Part shown: one piece after another, positions 52,878-61,303 of the stretch
How the letters are laid out: each line of letters begins with the position of its first letter
How positions within the stretch are numbered: position 1 is the first letter of the stretch
From: an uncultured Parabacteroides sp.
GTDB lineage: Bacteria; Bacteroidota; Bacteroidia; Bacteroidales; Tannerellaceae
Direction: 5' to 3'
Assembly: GCF_905196875.1 (NCBI RefSeq)
Contig: NZ_CAJJWO010000001.1
Span: 62,001-126,000, forward strand
DNA length: 64,000 nucleotides
Notes under the pieces: model-generated
Database searches by the model: none
What the model was told of the DNA's origin: nothing
What the model saw: the letters and a program-made list of their open reading frames with translations, nothing else
Translations under genes and position numbers: made by a program

Positions 52878-52966
52878 AGGCTCTATGAAGGCCAAATGAA
52901 CCCGGAATGAAAACCGGGTTCATTTATGATCTTTTATTAATCAACGGCTAGACTGGGGATGAAGGC
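52874..52966 (+). repeat. ATGAAGGC-type 11-bp repeats beyond the VirE-type gene
   Basis: ATGAAGGC at 52874-52881 and 52885-52892, then ATGAACCC (52896-52903) and ATGAAAAC (52907-52914), are spaced exactly 11 bases. The first unit overlaps the stop codon. A further ATGAAGGC lies at 52959-52966, inside the truncated antitoxin gene. The set mirrors that at the other end of the module in inverted orientation. Confidence 0.72.
52894..52925 (+). terminator. Terminator of the VirE-type gene
   Basis: AAATGAACCCGG and CCGGGTTCATTT form a perfect 12-bp stem with an 8-base loop, 17 bases after the stop. It is built from units 3 and 4 of the 11-bp repeat. Confidence 0.7.
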
Positions 52967-53132
52967 GTGAAACCTTATCACCACGATCACCGAGTATTTC
53001 TTCATTATACCAAGCTAAGACCTTTGCTTGAAAGGCATCACGTTCCGGGGTTCCATATTCACCATATTCTTTAGCTAACTTGTCACTAAAACTAGAAAAC
53101 TTCGTTTTATTTCTAACTTCTATATCTTTCAT
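52941..53132 (-). CDS. Truncated HigA-like antitoxin lacking its HTH
   Basis: 63 residues. The N-terminal half (SSFSDKLAKEYGEYGTPERD, then FQAKVLAWYNEEILGD) follows the pattern of the N-terminus of Bacteroides HigA-type antitoxins. The XRE helix-turn-helix expected after 'EEI..D' is missing; the frame ends in an unrelated GDKVSRLHPQSSR encoded partly by an ATGAAGGC repeat of the neighbouring module. Normal partners are about 90-110 residues. It overlaps the toxin gene by four bases, the usual coupling. It might still bind the toxin but could not bind DNA. Confidence 0.65.
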   Translation of the reverse strand: MKDIEVRNKTKFSSFSDKLAKEYGEYGTPERDAFQAKVLAWYNEEILGDRGDKVSRLHPQSSR

Positions 53133-53491
53133 AAGTCATATTTTTCAATAATTCTTAATGCTTTCTTTATTTGCTTATCATAGTCTTTGGTTGACTTTTT
53201 AAGAAAACCGTTCAGCAGTAAGACTTTTGTAGACAAAATTATGTTTCTATCATCTAGTGCAAATAACACTCTTCGATATTCATTATTTCCCAAAGAAATC
53301 CTCATTTCATAGAAAGGAGGATGAACCAACTTTTTTACCAACTTCGTACTTAATACTTTTTTCGTTTCAAGAGCTGCAATACCCATTTTGAACTTTTCCT
53401 GAATATCGCGATTGAGATCTTCATAAAAATCTTCAAATTCAGGAGTAACATCCACTGTTCTTATACGTACGATATCACTTTCTTCTTCCAT
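53129..53491 (-). CDS. RelE/HigB-like (Gp49 family) toxin
   Basis: 120 residues. The RelE-fold core has VKKLVHPPFYEMRISLGNNE and YRRVLFALDDRN, then the family's LLNGFLKKSTKDYDKQIKKA near the C-terminus. Members cleave mRNA on the ribosome. The toxin gene comes first and the antitoxin second, as in higBA. A promoter with -33 and -7 boxes ends two bases before the ATG, so the mRNA may be leaderless or a later start may be used (GTG at codon 13). The length matches the family; no inactivating change is seen. Confidence 0.8.
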   Translation of the reverse strand: MEEESDIVRIRTVDVTPEFEDFYEDLNRDIQEKFKMGIAALETKKVLSTKLVKKLVHPPFYEMRISLGNNEYRRVLFALDDRNIILSTKVLLLNGFLKKSTKDYDKQIKKALRIIEKYDL

Positions 53492-53492
53492 A

Positions 53493-53524
53493 CAAAGGTA
53501 ACTAATTAATTACATTTTATTCAA
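53493..53524 (-). promoter_or_regulatory. Promoter of the toxin-antitoxin pair
   Basis: On the minus strand TTG (53522-53524) and TACCTTTG (53493-53500) are 21 bases apart, a good Bacteroidetes promoter. The -7 box lies directly against the toxin ATG. Confidence 0.6.
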
Positions 53525-53544
53525 TAAAAACAACTACATTTTTC

Positions 53545-55083
53545 CTACAATCCCCAGCTCTCCCTATCCAGATTCCGGTAATTGATAGCCTCGGCCAGGT
53601 GGCGGGCTTCTATCTTTTCGGAACTGTCGAGGTCGGCGATGGTGCGGGACACCTTGAGGATACGGTCGTAGGCACGGGCGGAAAGACTCAGGCGCTGCAT
53701 GGCTGTTTTGAGAAGAGCCAGCCCGGCAGCGTCGGGGACAGCATATGTATGAAGAAGTTGGGTACTCATCTGGGCGTTACAATAAACACCTTCGTGGCCG
53801 GCAAAACGTTTTTCTTGGACAGAACGTGCCCGGATCACCCGCTCACGGACATCGACACTCGGTTCGGAAGGACGTTGCTCTGAGATCTTTTCAAAAGGAA
53901 CGGGCACGATCTCCACCTGTATATCTATCCGGTCCAGCAACGGCCCCGATACACGGTTCATATACTTCTGCACCGCTCCCGGAGGACAGAGACAGGGACG
54001 GTCGGGATGGTTGTAATACCCGCAAGGGCACGGATTCATCGAAGCCACCAGCATAAAACTGGCCGGATAGTCGACTGAGAAACGGGCACGTGAAACAGTT
54101 ATCTTCCGGTCTTCCAACGGCTGCCGCATCACTTCAAGAACACTCCGGTTGAACTCCGGTAGTTCGTCCAGGAAAAGCACACCGTTATGCGCCAGACTGA
54201 CTTCTCCCGGCTGTGGATAAGCACCGCCCCCTACCATCGCCACATTCGAAATGGTATGATGCGGCGAACGGAATGGGCGTTGTACCATCAGGGATGTCTC
54301 CACCCCTATTTTCCCGGCTACGGAATGGATCTTTGTCGTCTCGAGCGATTCATGCAAAGTGAACGGAGGAAGGATCGTAGACAGACGTTTTGCCAACATT
54401 GACTTACCGCTTCCCGGCGGGCCGATCATAATCAGGTTATGACCACCTGCAGCAGCCACTTCCAAGGCACGTTTCACATTTTCCTGACCACGTACATCGG
54501 AGAAGTCGAACTCGAAAAGTTGCTGACGGGCGTAAAACTCCTCCCGCGTATTAACGACCGTCGGCTGCAACTCACGTTTACCTGCTATAAACTCGATCAC
54601 CTCTTTGATGTTCGAAGCTCCGTAGACATCCAGGTCGTTCACGACAGCCGCCTCACGGGCATTCTGCTTCGGGAGGATAAATCCTTTAAAGCCTTCTTCC
54701 CTCGCCTTGATTGCTATCGGAAGGACGCCTTTTACCGGTTGAAGGCTTCCGTCCAGCGACAGTTCCCCCATCAGCAGAAAACGATCCAGCCGCGAAGCAT
54801 CCAACTCTTCTGCAGCCGCCAGTATGCCGATAGCCAACGGCAGGTCGTACGATGAACCTTCCTTCCGGATATCGGCAGGAGCCATATTAATAACGATACG
54901 GTTACGGGGAAACTTATATCCGCTTACCTGGAGGGCGGAGATAATACGTTCGTGACTTTCGCGGACAGCCACATCGGGAAGGCCTACCAGAAAGAACTGG
55001 ATACCTTTTGTACAATTCACCTCAATGGTCACGATGGTTGCAGAAATGCCCTGCACGGCAGCAGCATAGGATTTTACTAACAT
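53545..55083 (-). CDS. YifB/ComM-family Mg-chelatase-like AAA+ ATPase
   Basis: 512 residues, the family's normal size. The N-terminus (about 1-170) is a ribosomal S5 fold-like ChlI domain (KSYAAAVQGISATIVTIEVN). The AAA+ domain follows with Walker A GPPGSGKS (221-228), Walker B in NGVLFLDELPEFN, and the zinc-like CPCGYYNHPDRPCLC. The C-terminal Mg_chelatase_C helical domain begins near 400. ComM homologues are branch-migration helicases acting in natural transformation. The gene stands between a toxin-antitoxin pair and a TlpA-like gene on the same strand, 43 bases after the latter's stop. Confidence 0.94.
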   Translation of the reverse strand: MLVKSYAAAVQGISATIVTIEVNCTKGIQFFLVGLPDVAVRESHERIISALQVSGYKFPRNRIVINMAPADIRKEGSSYDLPLAIGILAAAEELDASRLDRFLLMGELSLDGSLQPVKGVLPIAIKAREEGFKGFILPKQNAREAAVVNDLDVYGASNIKEVIEFIAGKRELQPTVVNTREEFYARQQLFEFDFSDVRGQENVKRALEVAAAGGHNLIMIGPPGSGKSMLAKRLSTILPPFTLHESLETTKIHSVAGKIGVETSLMVQRPFRSPHHTISNVAMVGGGAYPQPGEVSLAHNGVLFLDELPEFNRSVLEVMRQPLEDRKITVSRARFSVDYPASFMLVASMNPCPCGYYNHPDRPCLCPPGAVQKYMNRVSGPLLDRIDIQVEIVPVPFEKISEQRPSEPSVDVRERVIRARSVQEKRFAGHEGVYCNAQMSTQLLHTYAVPDAAGLALLKTAMQRLSLSARAYDRILKVSRTIADLDSSEKIEARHLAEAINYRNLDRESWGL

Positions 55084-55126
55084 AATTAAAAGGTTTTGAT
55101 CGGAAGTTTATAATTCGTTTATCTTA

Positions 55127-56227
55127 TCATTCCACCAGTTTTTCAAGTGTTTGTTCTATTTCCAGACCATTGTCCGTCTTCAAGATGATCTTACCTTCTT
55201 CATCGATCAGGAAACAACGGGGAAGTGCATTTACATTATACAGGTCGACCAGCATAGTAGCTTGGCCTGCAGAGTCGGTCACCAGATTCCAGTCGATACT
55301 GTCTTTAGCCAGTAGTTTCCTGACTTCCCCGGGATCATCGTCCAGACTGACCAGCAGCATTTCGACTTTCTCTTTTGGATATTTCACCGCCACCTTATCC
55401 AGATACAGGTCTTCCGTCTGGCACATATCGCACCACGGAGCCGTAAAAGCCAGCAATAAGTAACGCTTCGGGAAAGAATCCAGACTTACGGTATGACCAT
55501 AGATATTCTTTACATTAAATCCCGGAGCTTCGGCACCCAACGAAGTACGTTGCGCCTTAGCACTGTATTCCTGTAGTTTACGGATCAGATAAAAATCGTT
55601 CAGCTTAGGACTTAACACCGCCAACAACTCATCCATCTTACGGGTATCGTCCGGATTCATAAAGAAATACTGCAACAGAACAACAGAAGCTTCTTCATCG
55701 GGATGATCCTGAATATAAGCCTGTGCACGTTCGCTCAACGAATGACTTACATTCGTCAGGCGGGAAGGAAGATCCGTCTCTTCAATTGTATTCGTATGAC
55801 TACTTTTATTATTCAGGATATTGACCAGGTCGGCCTGTTCTTTCAATAAAGGAGCAACCCCCTTGCGGAAATTCGTCAGCTGGTCGTTGATACGTCCACC
55901 TTTCACCTGCAACAGAGAAGGATAAAGAGCATCGCCGGTAATGGTTACTTTCTCACCGGGTATCAGGTAAGCAGTAGTCCAGCGTTTCTTATGATCGAAG
56001 AAGATAGTAACAGTATTGAAGTCACCTTCACTCCGCTTTAAGGAGAACTGTCCGGGTTTTTCGCAGGTAATGGTGTCGACTACTTTATAACTGTCGTTCT
56101 CAAAAACAGCATATAGCGTCTCATCTTCCAGATTAGACAATTTGCCTTCAATCCGGTAAGGAACGTCCCCGCCACATGATGACAAGAACAATGCGACTCC
56201 GAAAAACAGTAATAAACGTTTAATCAT
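55127..56227 (-). CDS. TlpA/ResA-like thiol-disulfide oxidoreductase lipoprotein with DUF4369
   Basis: 366 residues. A lipoprotein signal peptide ends in LSSC with Cys18, followed by GGD. Residues about 24-125 are a DUF4369-type beta domain, 130-225 helical, and 230-366 a thioredoxin fold with the CxxC site in WCDMC (C266, C269) and the cis-proline region in VNALPRCFLIDEEG. It would reduce or exchange disulfides in the periplasm. Such DUF4369-TlpA proteins are abundant in Bacteroidales, and substrates are unknown. TATCTTTA at 56265-56272 on the minus strand is a near-match to the -7 consensus. Confidence 0.9.
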   Translation of the reverse strand: MIKRLLLFFGVALFLSSCGGDVPYRIEGKLSNLEDETLYAVFENDSYKVVDTITCEKPGQFSLKRSEGDFNTVTIFFDHKKRWTTAYLIPGEKVTITGDALYPSLLQVKGGRINDQLTNFRKGVAPLLKEQADLVNILNNKSSHTNTIEETDLPSRLTNVSHSLSERAQAYIQDHPDEEASVVLLQYFFMNPDDTRKMDELLAVLSPKLNDFYLIRKLQEYSAKAQRTSLGAEAPGFNVKNIYGHTVSLDSFPKRYLLLAFTAPWCDMCQTEDLYLDKVAVKYPKEKVEMLLVSLDDDPGEVRKLLAKDSIDWNLVTDSAGQATMLVDLYNVNALPRCFLIDEEGKIILKTDNGLEIEQTLEKLVE

Positions 56228-56323
56228 TATACCTTAAAACCCCACATTAACAGATAATTTGCGGTAAAGATAACAATAGAATTTAAATTACGCTAACATT
56301 TATGATAAAATTAATTCAGATAT

Positions 56324-56359
56324 ATAAAAAAAAGCGTAGAACAAATGTTCTACGCTTTT
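56324..56359 (-). terminator. Rho-independent terminator of pckA
   Basis: AAAAGCGTAGAAC and GTTCTACGCTTTT form a perfect 13-bp stem with a 4-base loop, followed on the minus strand by a T-run, 50 bases after the pckA stop. Confidence 0.92.
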
Positions 56360-56409
56360 CGATAGTTTTATTCTTAACCGTTGATAAAAACTTATCTCCG
56401 GTAGGGAAA

Positions 56410-58017
56410 TTACAATTTCGGACCAGCAGCAACCAAAGCCTTACCAGCTTCGTTACCAGTGAACTTAGCGAAGTTCTTCTGGAAGCGACCAGCCAAATCT
56501 TTAGCTTTTTCGTCCCACTGAGCAGCGTCAGCGTAAGTGTCGCGAGGATCAAGGATCTTCGGATCAACACCCGGAAGAGCTGTAGGAACAACGAAGTCGA
56601 AGTAAGGAATAACCTTAGTCGGAGCTTTGTCGATAGAACCGTCCAGGATAGCGTCGATGATACCACGAGTATCTTTGATAGAGATACGTTTGCCGCTACC
56701 GTTCCAACCTGTGTTAACCAGATAAGCCTTAGCACCAGTCATTTCCATTTTCTTAACCAGTTCCTGACCGTATTTAGTCGGGTGCAATGACAAGAATGCT
56801 GCACCGAAACAAGCTGAGAATGTAGGAGTCGGTTCAGTGATACCACGTTCTGTACCAGCTAATTTAGCTGTGAAACCAGAAAGGAAGTAGTACTGAGTCT
56901 GTTCCGGAGTCAGGATAGATACCGGAGGCAATACACCGAATGCATCAGCAGACAGGAAGATAACCTGTTTTGCGTGCGGGCCTTTAGAAACCGGCTTAAC
57001 GATGTTTTCGATATGATAGATAGGATAAGAAACGCGAGTGTTTTCTGTAACTGACTTGTCAGAGAAGTCGATAGCGCCGTTAGCGTCTACTGTACAGTTT
57101 TCCAACAGAGCGTCACGTTTGATAGCGTTCCAGATATCCGGTTCGTTTTCTTTGCTCAAGTTGATGGTCTTAGCGTAGCAACCACCTTCGAAGTTGAATA
57201 CACCGTCGTTATCCCATCCGTGTTCGTCATCACCGATCAACAGACGTTTCGGGTCAGTTGACAATGTAGTTTTACCTGTACCTGACAAACCGAAGAAGAT
57301 AGCCGAGCTCTTGCCTTCTTTGTCTGTGTTAGCAGAACAGTGCATAGAAGCCATACCCTGCAGCGGCAACAGATAGTTCATGTAAGAGAACATACCTTTC
57401 TTCATTTCACCACCGTACCAAGTATTCAGGATAACCTGGATCTTTTCAGTCAGGTTGAATACAACAGCAGTTTCAGAGTTCAAGCCAAGTTCTTTATAGT
57501 TTTCAACTTTAGCTTTAGAAGCATTCATGATAACGAAATCAGGTTCACCGAAGTTAGCCAGTTCTTCAGCTGAAGGACGGATGAACATGTTTGTTACGAA
57601 ATGAGTCTGCCATGCTACTTCCATGATGAAACGCAGTTTCAGACGGCTGTTTTCGTTAGCACCACAGAATGCGTCAACAACGAACAATCTTTTGTTAGAA
57701 AGTTCCTTTGTTGCTAATTCTTTACAAGTCTTCCAGCACTTTTCGTCTACTGGTTTGTTATCATTTTTATATTCTTCAGATGTCCACCATACAGTGTTTT
57801 CGCTGGTAGCATCCTTTACAAAGAATTTATCTTTAGGAGAACGTCCTGTATAAACGCCAGTCATAACGTTTACAGCACCCATATCAGTTACCTGACCTTT
57901 TTCGAAACCTTCCAGACCTGGTTTTGTTTCTTCTGCGAACAGAACTTCATAAGACGGATTGTGTACAATTTCTGTCACACCTGTGATTCCGTACTTGCTT
58001 AAATCTAAATTAGCCAT
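56410..58017 (-). CDS. pckA: Phosphoenolpyruvate carboxykinase (ATP)
   Basis: ATP-dependent PEPCK interconverts oxaloacetate and PEP; in gut Bacteroidales it mainly fixes CO2 toward succinate. The signatures are the PEPCK kinase-1a loop GLSGTGKTTLSTDP (243-256), IGDDEHGW (261-268) for metal binding, and YTGRSPKDKFFV (56-67) for oxaloacetate binding. The 535 residues match the family. Codon usage is that of a highly expressed gene. A -7 box at 58136-58143 and a long AT-rich leader of about 110 bases precede the ATG, and a strong terminator follows. Confidence 0.98.
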   Translation of the reverse strand: MANLDLSKYGITGVTEIVHNPSYEVLFAEETKPGLEGFEKGQVTDMGAVNVMTGVYTGRSPKDKFFVKDATSENTVWWTSEEYKNDNKPVDEKCWKTCKELATKELSNKRLFVVDAFCGANENSRLKLRFIMEVAWQTHFVTNMFIRPSAEELANFGEPDFVIMNASKAKVENYKELGLNSETAVVFNLTEKIQVILNTWYGGEMKKGMFSYMNYLLPLQGMASMHCSANTDKEGKSSAIFFGLSGTGKTTLSTDPKRLLIGDDEHGWDNDGVFNFEGGCYAKTINLSKENEPDIWNAIKRDALLENCTVDANGAIDFSDKSVTENTRVSYPIYHIENIVKPVSKGPHAKQVIFLSADAFGVLPPVSILTPEQTQYYFLSGFTAKLAGTERGITEPTPTFSACFGAAFLSLHPTKYGQELVKKMEMTGAKAYLVNTGWNGSGKRISIKDTRGIIDAILDGSIDKAPTKVIPYFDFVVPTALPGVDPKILDPRDTYADAAQWDEKAKDLAGRFQKNFAKFTGNEAGKALVAAGPKL

Positions 58018-58135
58018 TCTTGATAATAATTTAAATGATTGACTTTATATAACTTTTCTCTCTCTCGAATTAAAAATAACAGGGCTCTGATGCCTACTTG
58101 TAACTTGCTGTTACCTCACCTTGTTAAGACCGGTA

Positions 58136-58143
58136 CAAAAGTA
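58136..58143 (-). promoter_or_regulatory. Bacteroidetes -7 box of pckA
   Basis: TACTTTTG on the minus strand matches TAnnTTTG, about 119 bases upstream of the pckA ATG, leaving a long leader. Confidence 0.5.
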
Positions 58144-58288
58144 ATATTTTTTTTTATAGCTGATACTCTATTAAGGAAATTTTTCAGTAATAATTGCTCT
58201 TTTCCATGCAATTAACAAATACACTAGTCTATTTGCAAACCAGACCTTACAATTAGGAGCAAAAATGTCAGACTGGGTATCCACTCAC

Positions 58289-58323
58289 AAAAAAAGAGGG
58301 GCGATCTGACAACCGGCCCCTCT
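58289..58323 (-). terminator. Rho-independent terminator of the korAB operon
   Basis: AGAGGGGC (58295-58302) pairs with GCCCCTCT (58316-58323); on the minus strand the stem runs into seven T. It begins 25 bases after the korB stop. Confidence 0.9.
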
Positions 58324-58347
58324 CTATATTACTTTTCCATATGCATG

Positions 58348-59358
58348 TTATTTTACTTCCCAAATCTCACCCTTCATCAAGAAATCTTTCAGTTTGCGGG
58401 TAGGATTTTTAGCTTGCACTTCTTCGATCTGCTGATGAACGGCCTGATCGTATACGGGAGCATCCACATCGCGGATAACACCCAGAGCAATAGGCATATC
58501 ATCTTTCATCATGGCCAGCATCATGTGAAGGGTCGTGTCTTTTTCATGTGCATCATGAACCAGGATATCGTCCAATGTATAACCGTCTTCACCGATTGTC
58601 ACAACTTTCAGTTTCAGGCCATCCAGAACAATACCCTTGTTACCGTCTTTTCCGAATACCATCTTTTCGCCATGACGCAGGAAGATAGTACGGTCTGCAC
58701 GGAATTCCTTATCGACAATGCTCTTATGGATACCGTCATTAAAGATAACACAGTTTACAAGCACTTCTGTTACAGAAGCTCCTTTATGGCGGGCAGAAGC
58801 TGTCAAGACTTCAGTTGTATTTTTCAGGTCTACGTCGATCACACGGGCAAAGAAATTTCCACGTGCACCCAAAGCCAGTTCAGCCGGGATAAACGGGTCT
58901 TCTACTGTACCGTAGGGAGAACTCTTTGATACGAAACCACGTTCGGATGTCGGAGAGTATTGCCCTTTGGTCAGGCCATAGATTTTATTATTGAAAAGTA
59001 CAATGTTCAAATCGATATTACGACGTACGGCATGGATAAAATGGTTACCACCAATAGCCAGACAGTCGCCATCACCTGTAATCAGCCATACACTCAGGTC
59101 GGGACGAGCGGTCTTTACACCGGTTGCGATAGCAGCACCACGTCCGTGGATAGTATGGAAACCATAGGTATTCATATAATAAGGTAAGCGGGAAGAACAC
59201 CCGATACCAGAGATAACGGCCATATCGTGAGGAGCCACTCCTACTTCAGCCATTGCTTTGTGTAAGCAGTTCAATACGGCATGGTCTCCACAACCCGGAC
59301 ACCAACGAACATACTGGTCGCTCTTATAATCTTTCGGTTCGAATTTTATATCTGTCAT
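58348..59358 (-). CDS. korB: 2-oxoacid:ferredoxin oxidoreductase beta subunit (2-oxoglutarate type)
   Basis: 336 residues. This is the TPP-binding subunit: CPGCGDHAVLNCLHKAM at the N-terminus with Cys residues for an iron-sulfur cluster, GIGCSSRLPYY, and the TPP/Mg site GDGDCLAIGGNHFIHAVRRN. With the alpha subunit encoded three bases upstream it would oxidise a 2-oxoacid, most likely 2-oxoglutarate, to the acyl-CoA and reduced ferredoxin, or run in reverse. No separate gamma or delta genes are present; this is a two-subunit enzyme. A terminator follows. Confidence 0.94.
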   Translation of the reverse strand: MTDIKFEPKDYKSDQYVRWCPGCGDHAVLNCLHKAMAEVGVAPHDMAVISGIGCSSRLPYYMNTYGFHTIHGRGAAIATGVKTARPDLSVWLITGDGDCLAIGGNHFIHAVRRNIDLNIVLFNNKIYGLTKGQYSPTSERGFVSKSSPYGTVEDPFIPAELALGARGNFFARVIDVDLKNTTEVLTASARHKGASVTEVLVNCVIFNDGIHKSIVDKEFRADRTIFLRHGEKMVFGKDGNKGIVLDGLKLKVVTIGEDGYTLDDILVHDAHEKDTTLHMMLAMMKDDMPIALGVIRDVDAPVYDQAVHQQIEEVQAKNPTRKLKDFLMKGEIWEVK

Positions 59359-59361
59359 TTT

Positions 59362-61215
59362 TTAAGCCTCCAATATTTTAGTGAATTCCTCAACTAATCT
59401 CGCAACAACGAAAGGCTGTCCCTTTACGCGATTGAATTTATACGGATTAAATCCGGGTACTTTAGCACGCAGGTAGTTCGCAAACTGTCCGTTATTCTGT
59501 TCGGCAACCACAGCTTTCTTGAACTTAGAAAGTACTTCAACTGTGTTCTTCGGCAGCGGGCTGATGAATTTGAAGTGGGCCATTGCAACCTTCTTTCCTT
59601 GCTGCTGCATGGTTTCCATCGCTTCATACAAGTGTCCGTAAGTTCCGCCCCAGCCAATAATCAGCAGGTCGGCATCAGGATCGCCAATCACTTCCAGTTC
59701 AGGGATATAGTCGGCAATCTTGTCGATCTTAGCCTGACGGGTGGAAACCATCTTCTGGTGGTTGATCGGATCAGTCGAGATAGCACTTGTCTCATAGTCT
59801 TTTTCCAGACCACCCAGACGGTGTGCGAAACCTTCCATACCCGGGACAGCCCAGTAACGAACAAGGCTTTCTTTATCACGACGGTAGGCTTTCCATACCT
59901 TTTCTTCTGTATAGTTAGATACGTAATTCGGTTTGATTTCCGGATATTTATCCAGGTCGGGCAACTTCCATGCAGACGAACCGTTTGCAATGAAAGCATC
60001 TGTCAACAGGATAACCGGAGTCATATGTTCAACAGCCAGTTTACCAGCCCAGAAAGCAGCATCGAAACAGTCTGTCGGAGTTGAAGCGGCAATAACAACC
60101 AGCGGGCTTTCACCGTTACGTCCGTGAAGAGCCTGCATCAGGTCGGTCTGCTCACTCTTGGTAGGCATACCGGTTGAAGGACCACCACGTTGCACGTCGA
60201 TAATAACCAAAGGTATTTCAGCTATTACAGCCAGACCGATCGCTTCACTCTTCAGGGCCAGACCCGGTCCGGAAGTAGATGTAGCAGCCAGGCTACCGGC
60301 AAAACTAGCACCGATAGCTGTACAGATACCGGCAATTTCGTCTTCCGCCTGTACGGTAACGACGCCCAGGTCTTTACGTTTTGACAATTCATGCAGGATA
60401 TCCGTTGCCGGAGTAATTGGATAACTACCCAGGAATAATTGAAGGCCGGACTTTTCCGCAGCAGCGATCAGCCCGTAAGAAGTAGCCTTGTTTCCATTCA
60501 CATCGGTATAGAAACCCGGTGCTGCCTTTTCGCTTTCGATACGATAGGTGGAAACTGATGCGTGGATATTGTGTCCGTAATTATAACCATCGGTCAACGC
60601 TTTGATATTAGCTTTCGCGATAGCCGGCTTTTTGGCAAACTTATTTTGAAGCATGTTCATCGCCTCTTCCAGAGGACGGTCGAACAACCAACAAACAAGT
60701 CCTAATGCGAACATATTCTTACAACGTAGAGCAGACTTATTATCCAGGCCAAATTCAGCCAGACCGTCTTTCACCATTGTCGAGATCGGAGCGGCAACAA
60801 CCTGCACACCACCCAAACCTAATTCTTTAAAAGGATCGTCTGTAGTAAACAAAGCTTTGTCGAGATCCGACTTCTTGAAAGAGTCGGTATCGATGATAAC
60901 GATCGAATTCGATTTGATATTCTTCACATTCACTTTCAGCGCAGCAGGATTCATTGCAACCAATACATCCGCCTTATCGCCAGGAGTGAAGATTTTACGC
61001 GATCCCAGATGAACCTGAAATCCTGATACACCACTAAGTGTTCCTTGTGGAGCACGAATTTCTGCCGGGTAGTCGGGAAACGTAGAGATCTCATTTCCGA
61101 GGATAGCCGACAGATTTGAAAAGATTGTTCCGGTCAACTGCATACCGTCTCCGGAGTCCCCGGAGAAACGAACTACAACCTGTTCCAAAGTTGTTACTTT
61201 TGTCTGTTCTGCCAT
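59362..61215 (-). CDS. korA: 2-oxoacid:ferredoxin oxidoreductase alpha subunit (gamma-alpha fusion)
   Basis: 617 residues. The N-terminal part (about 10-200) is the POR gamma domain (VVRFSGDSGDGMQLTG). The remainder is the alpha chain with NKATSYGLIAAAEKSGLQLF, GSYPITPATDILHEL and the pyrimidine-binding AEDEIAGICTAIGASFAG. Fused gamma-alpha is usual for 2-oxoglutarate-type KorA. It is the first gene of korAB, three bases before korB, and lies 88 bases downstream of the alanine dehydrogenase gene's stop on the same strand. A short inverted repeat sits upstream (61260-61284). Confidence 0.94.
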   Translation of the reverse strand: MAEQTKVTTLEQVVVRFSGDSGDGMQLTGTIFSNLSAILGNEISTFPDYPAEIRAPQGTLSGVSGFQVHLGSRKIFTPGDKADVLVAMNPAALKVNVKNIKSNSIVIIDTDSFKKSDLDKALFTTDDPFKELGLGGVQVVAAPISTMVKDGLAEFGLDNKSALRCKNMFALGLVCWLFDRPLEEAMNMLQNKFAKKPAIAKANIKALTDGYNYGHNIHASVSTYRIESEKAAPGFYTDVNGNKATSYGLIAAAEKSGLQLFLGSYPITPATDILHELSKRKDLGVVTVQAEDEIAGICTAIGASFAGSLAATSTSGPGLALKSEAIGLAVIAEIPLVIIDVQRGGPSTGMPTKSEQTDLMQALHGRNGESPLVVIAASTPTDCFDAAFWAGKLAVEHMTPVILLTDAFIANGSSAWKLPDLDKYPEIKPNYVSNYTEEKVWKAYRRDKESLVRYWAVPGMEGFAHRLGGLEKDYETSAISTDPINHQKMVSTRQAKIDKIADYIPELEVIGDPDADLLIIGWGGTYGHLYEAMETMQQQGKKVAMAHFKFISPLPKNTVEVLSKFKKAVVAEQNNGQFANYLRAKVPGFNPYKFNRVKGQPFVVARLVEEFTKILEA

Positions 61216-61259
61216 AATTACTTATATTAGCTTTAATCGCTTGTTTGTAGTTAGATTTC

Positions 61260-61284
61260 CGCAAAGTAAAGAATAAACTTTGCG
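61260..61284. promoter_or_regulatory. 8-bp inverted repeat upstream of korA
   Basis: CGCAAAGT (61260-61267) and ACTTTGCG (61277-61284) are a perfect inverted repeat with a 9-base spacer, 45 bases before the korA ATG. The left arm overlaps TTACTTTG on the minus strand, a near-match to the -7 box, so a repressor site at the promoter is plausible. Confidence 0.4.
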
Positions 61285-61303
61285 AGTTCAAAACTTTTGA
61301 GGC

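Larger units (their letters stand above)
58018..58347. other. 330-base gap between pckA and korB
   Basis: The gap holds the pckA leader and its -7 box, and the kor operon terminator. No gene or conserved RNA is recognised in the rest. Confidence 0.6.
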
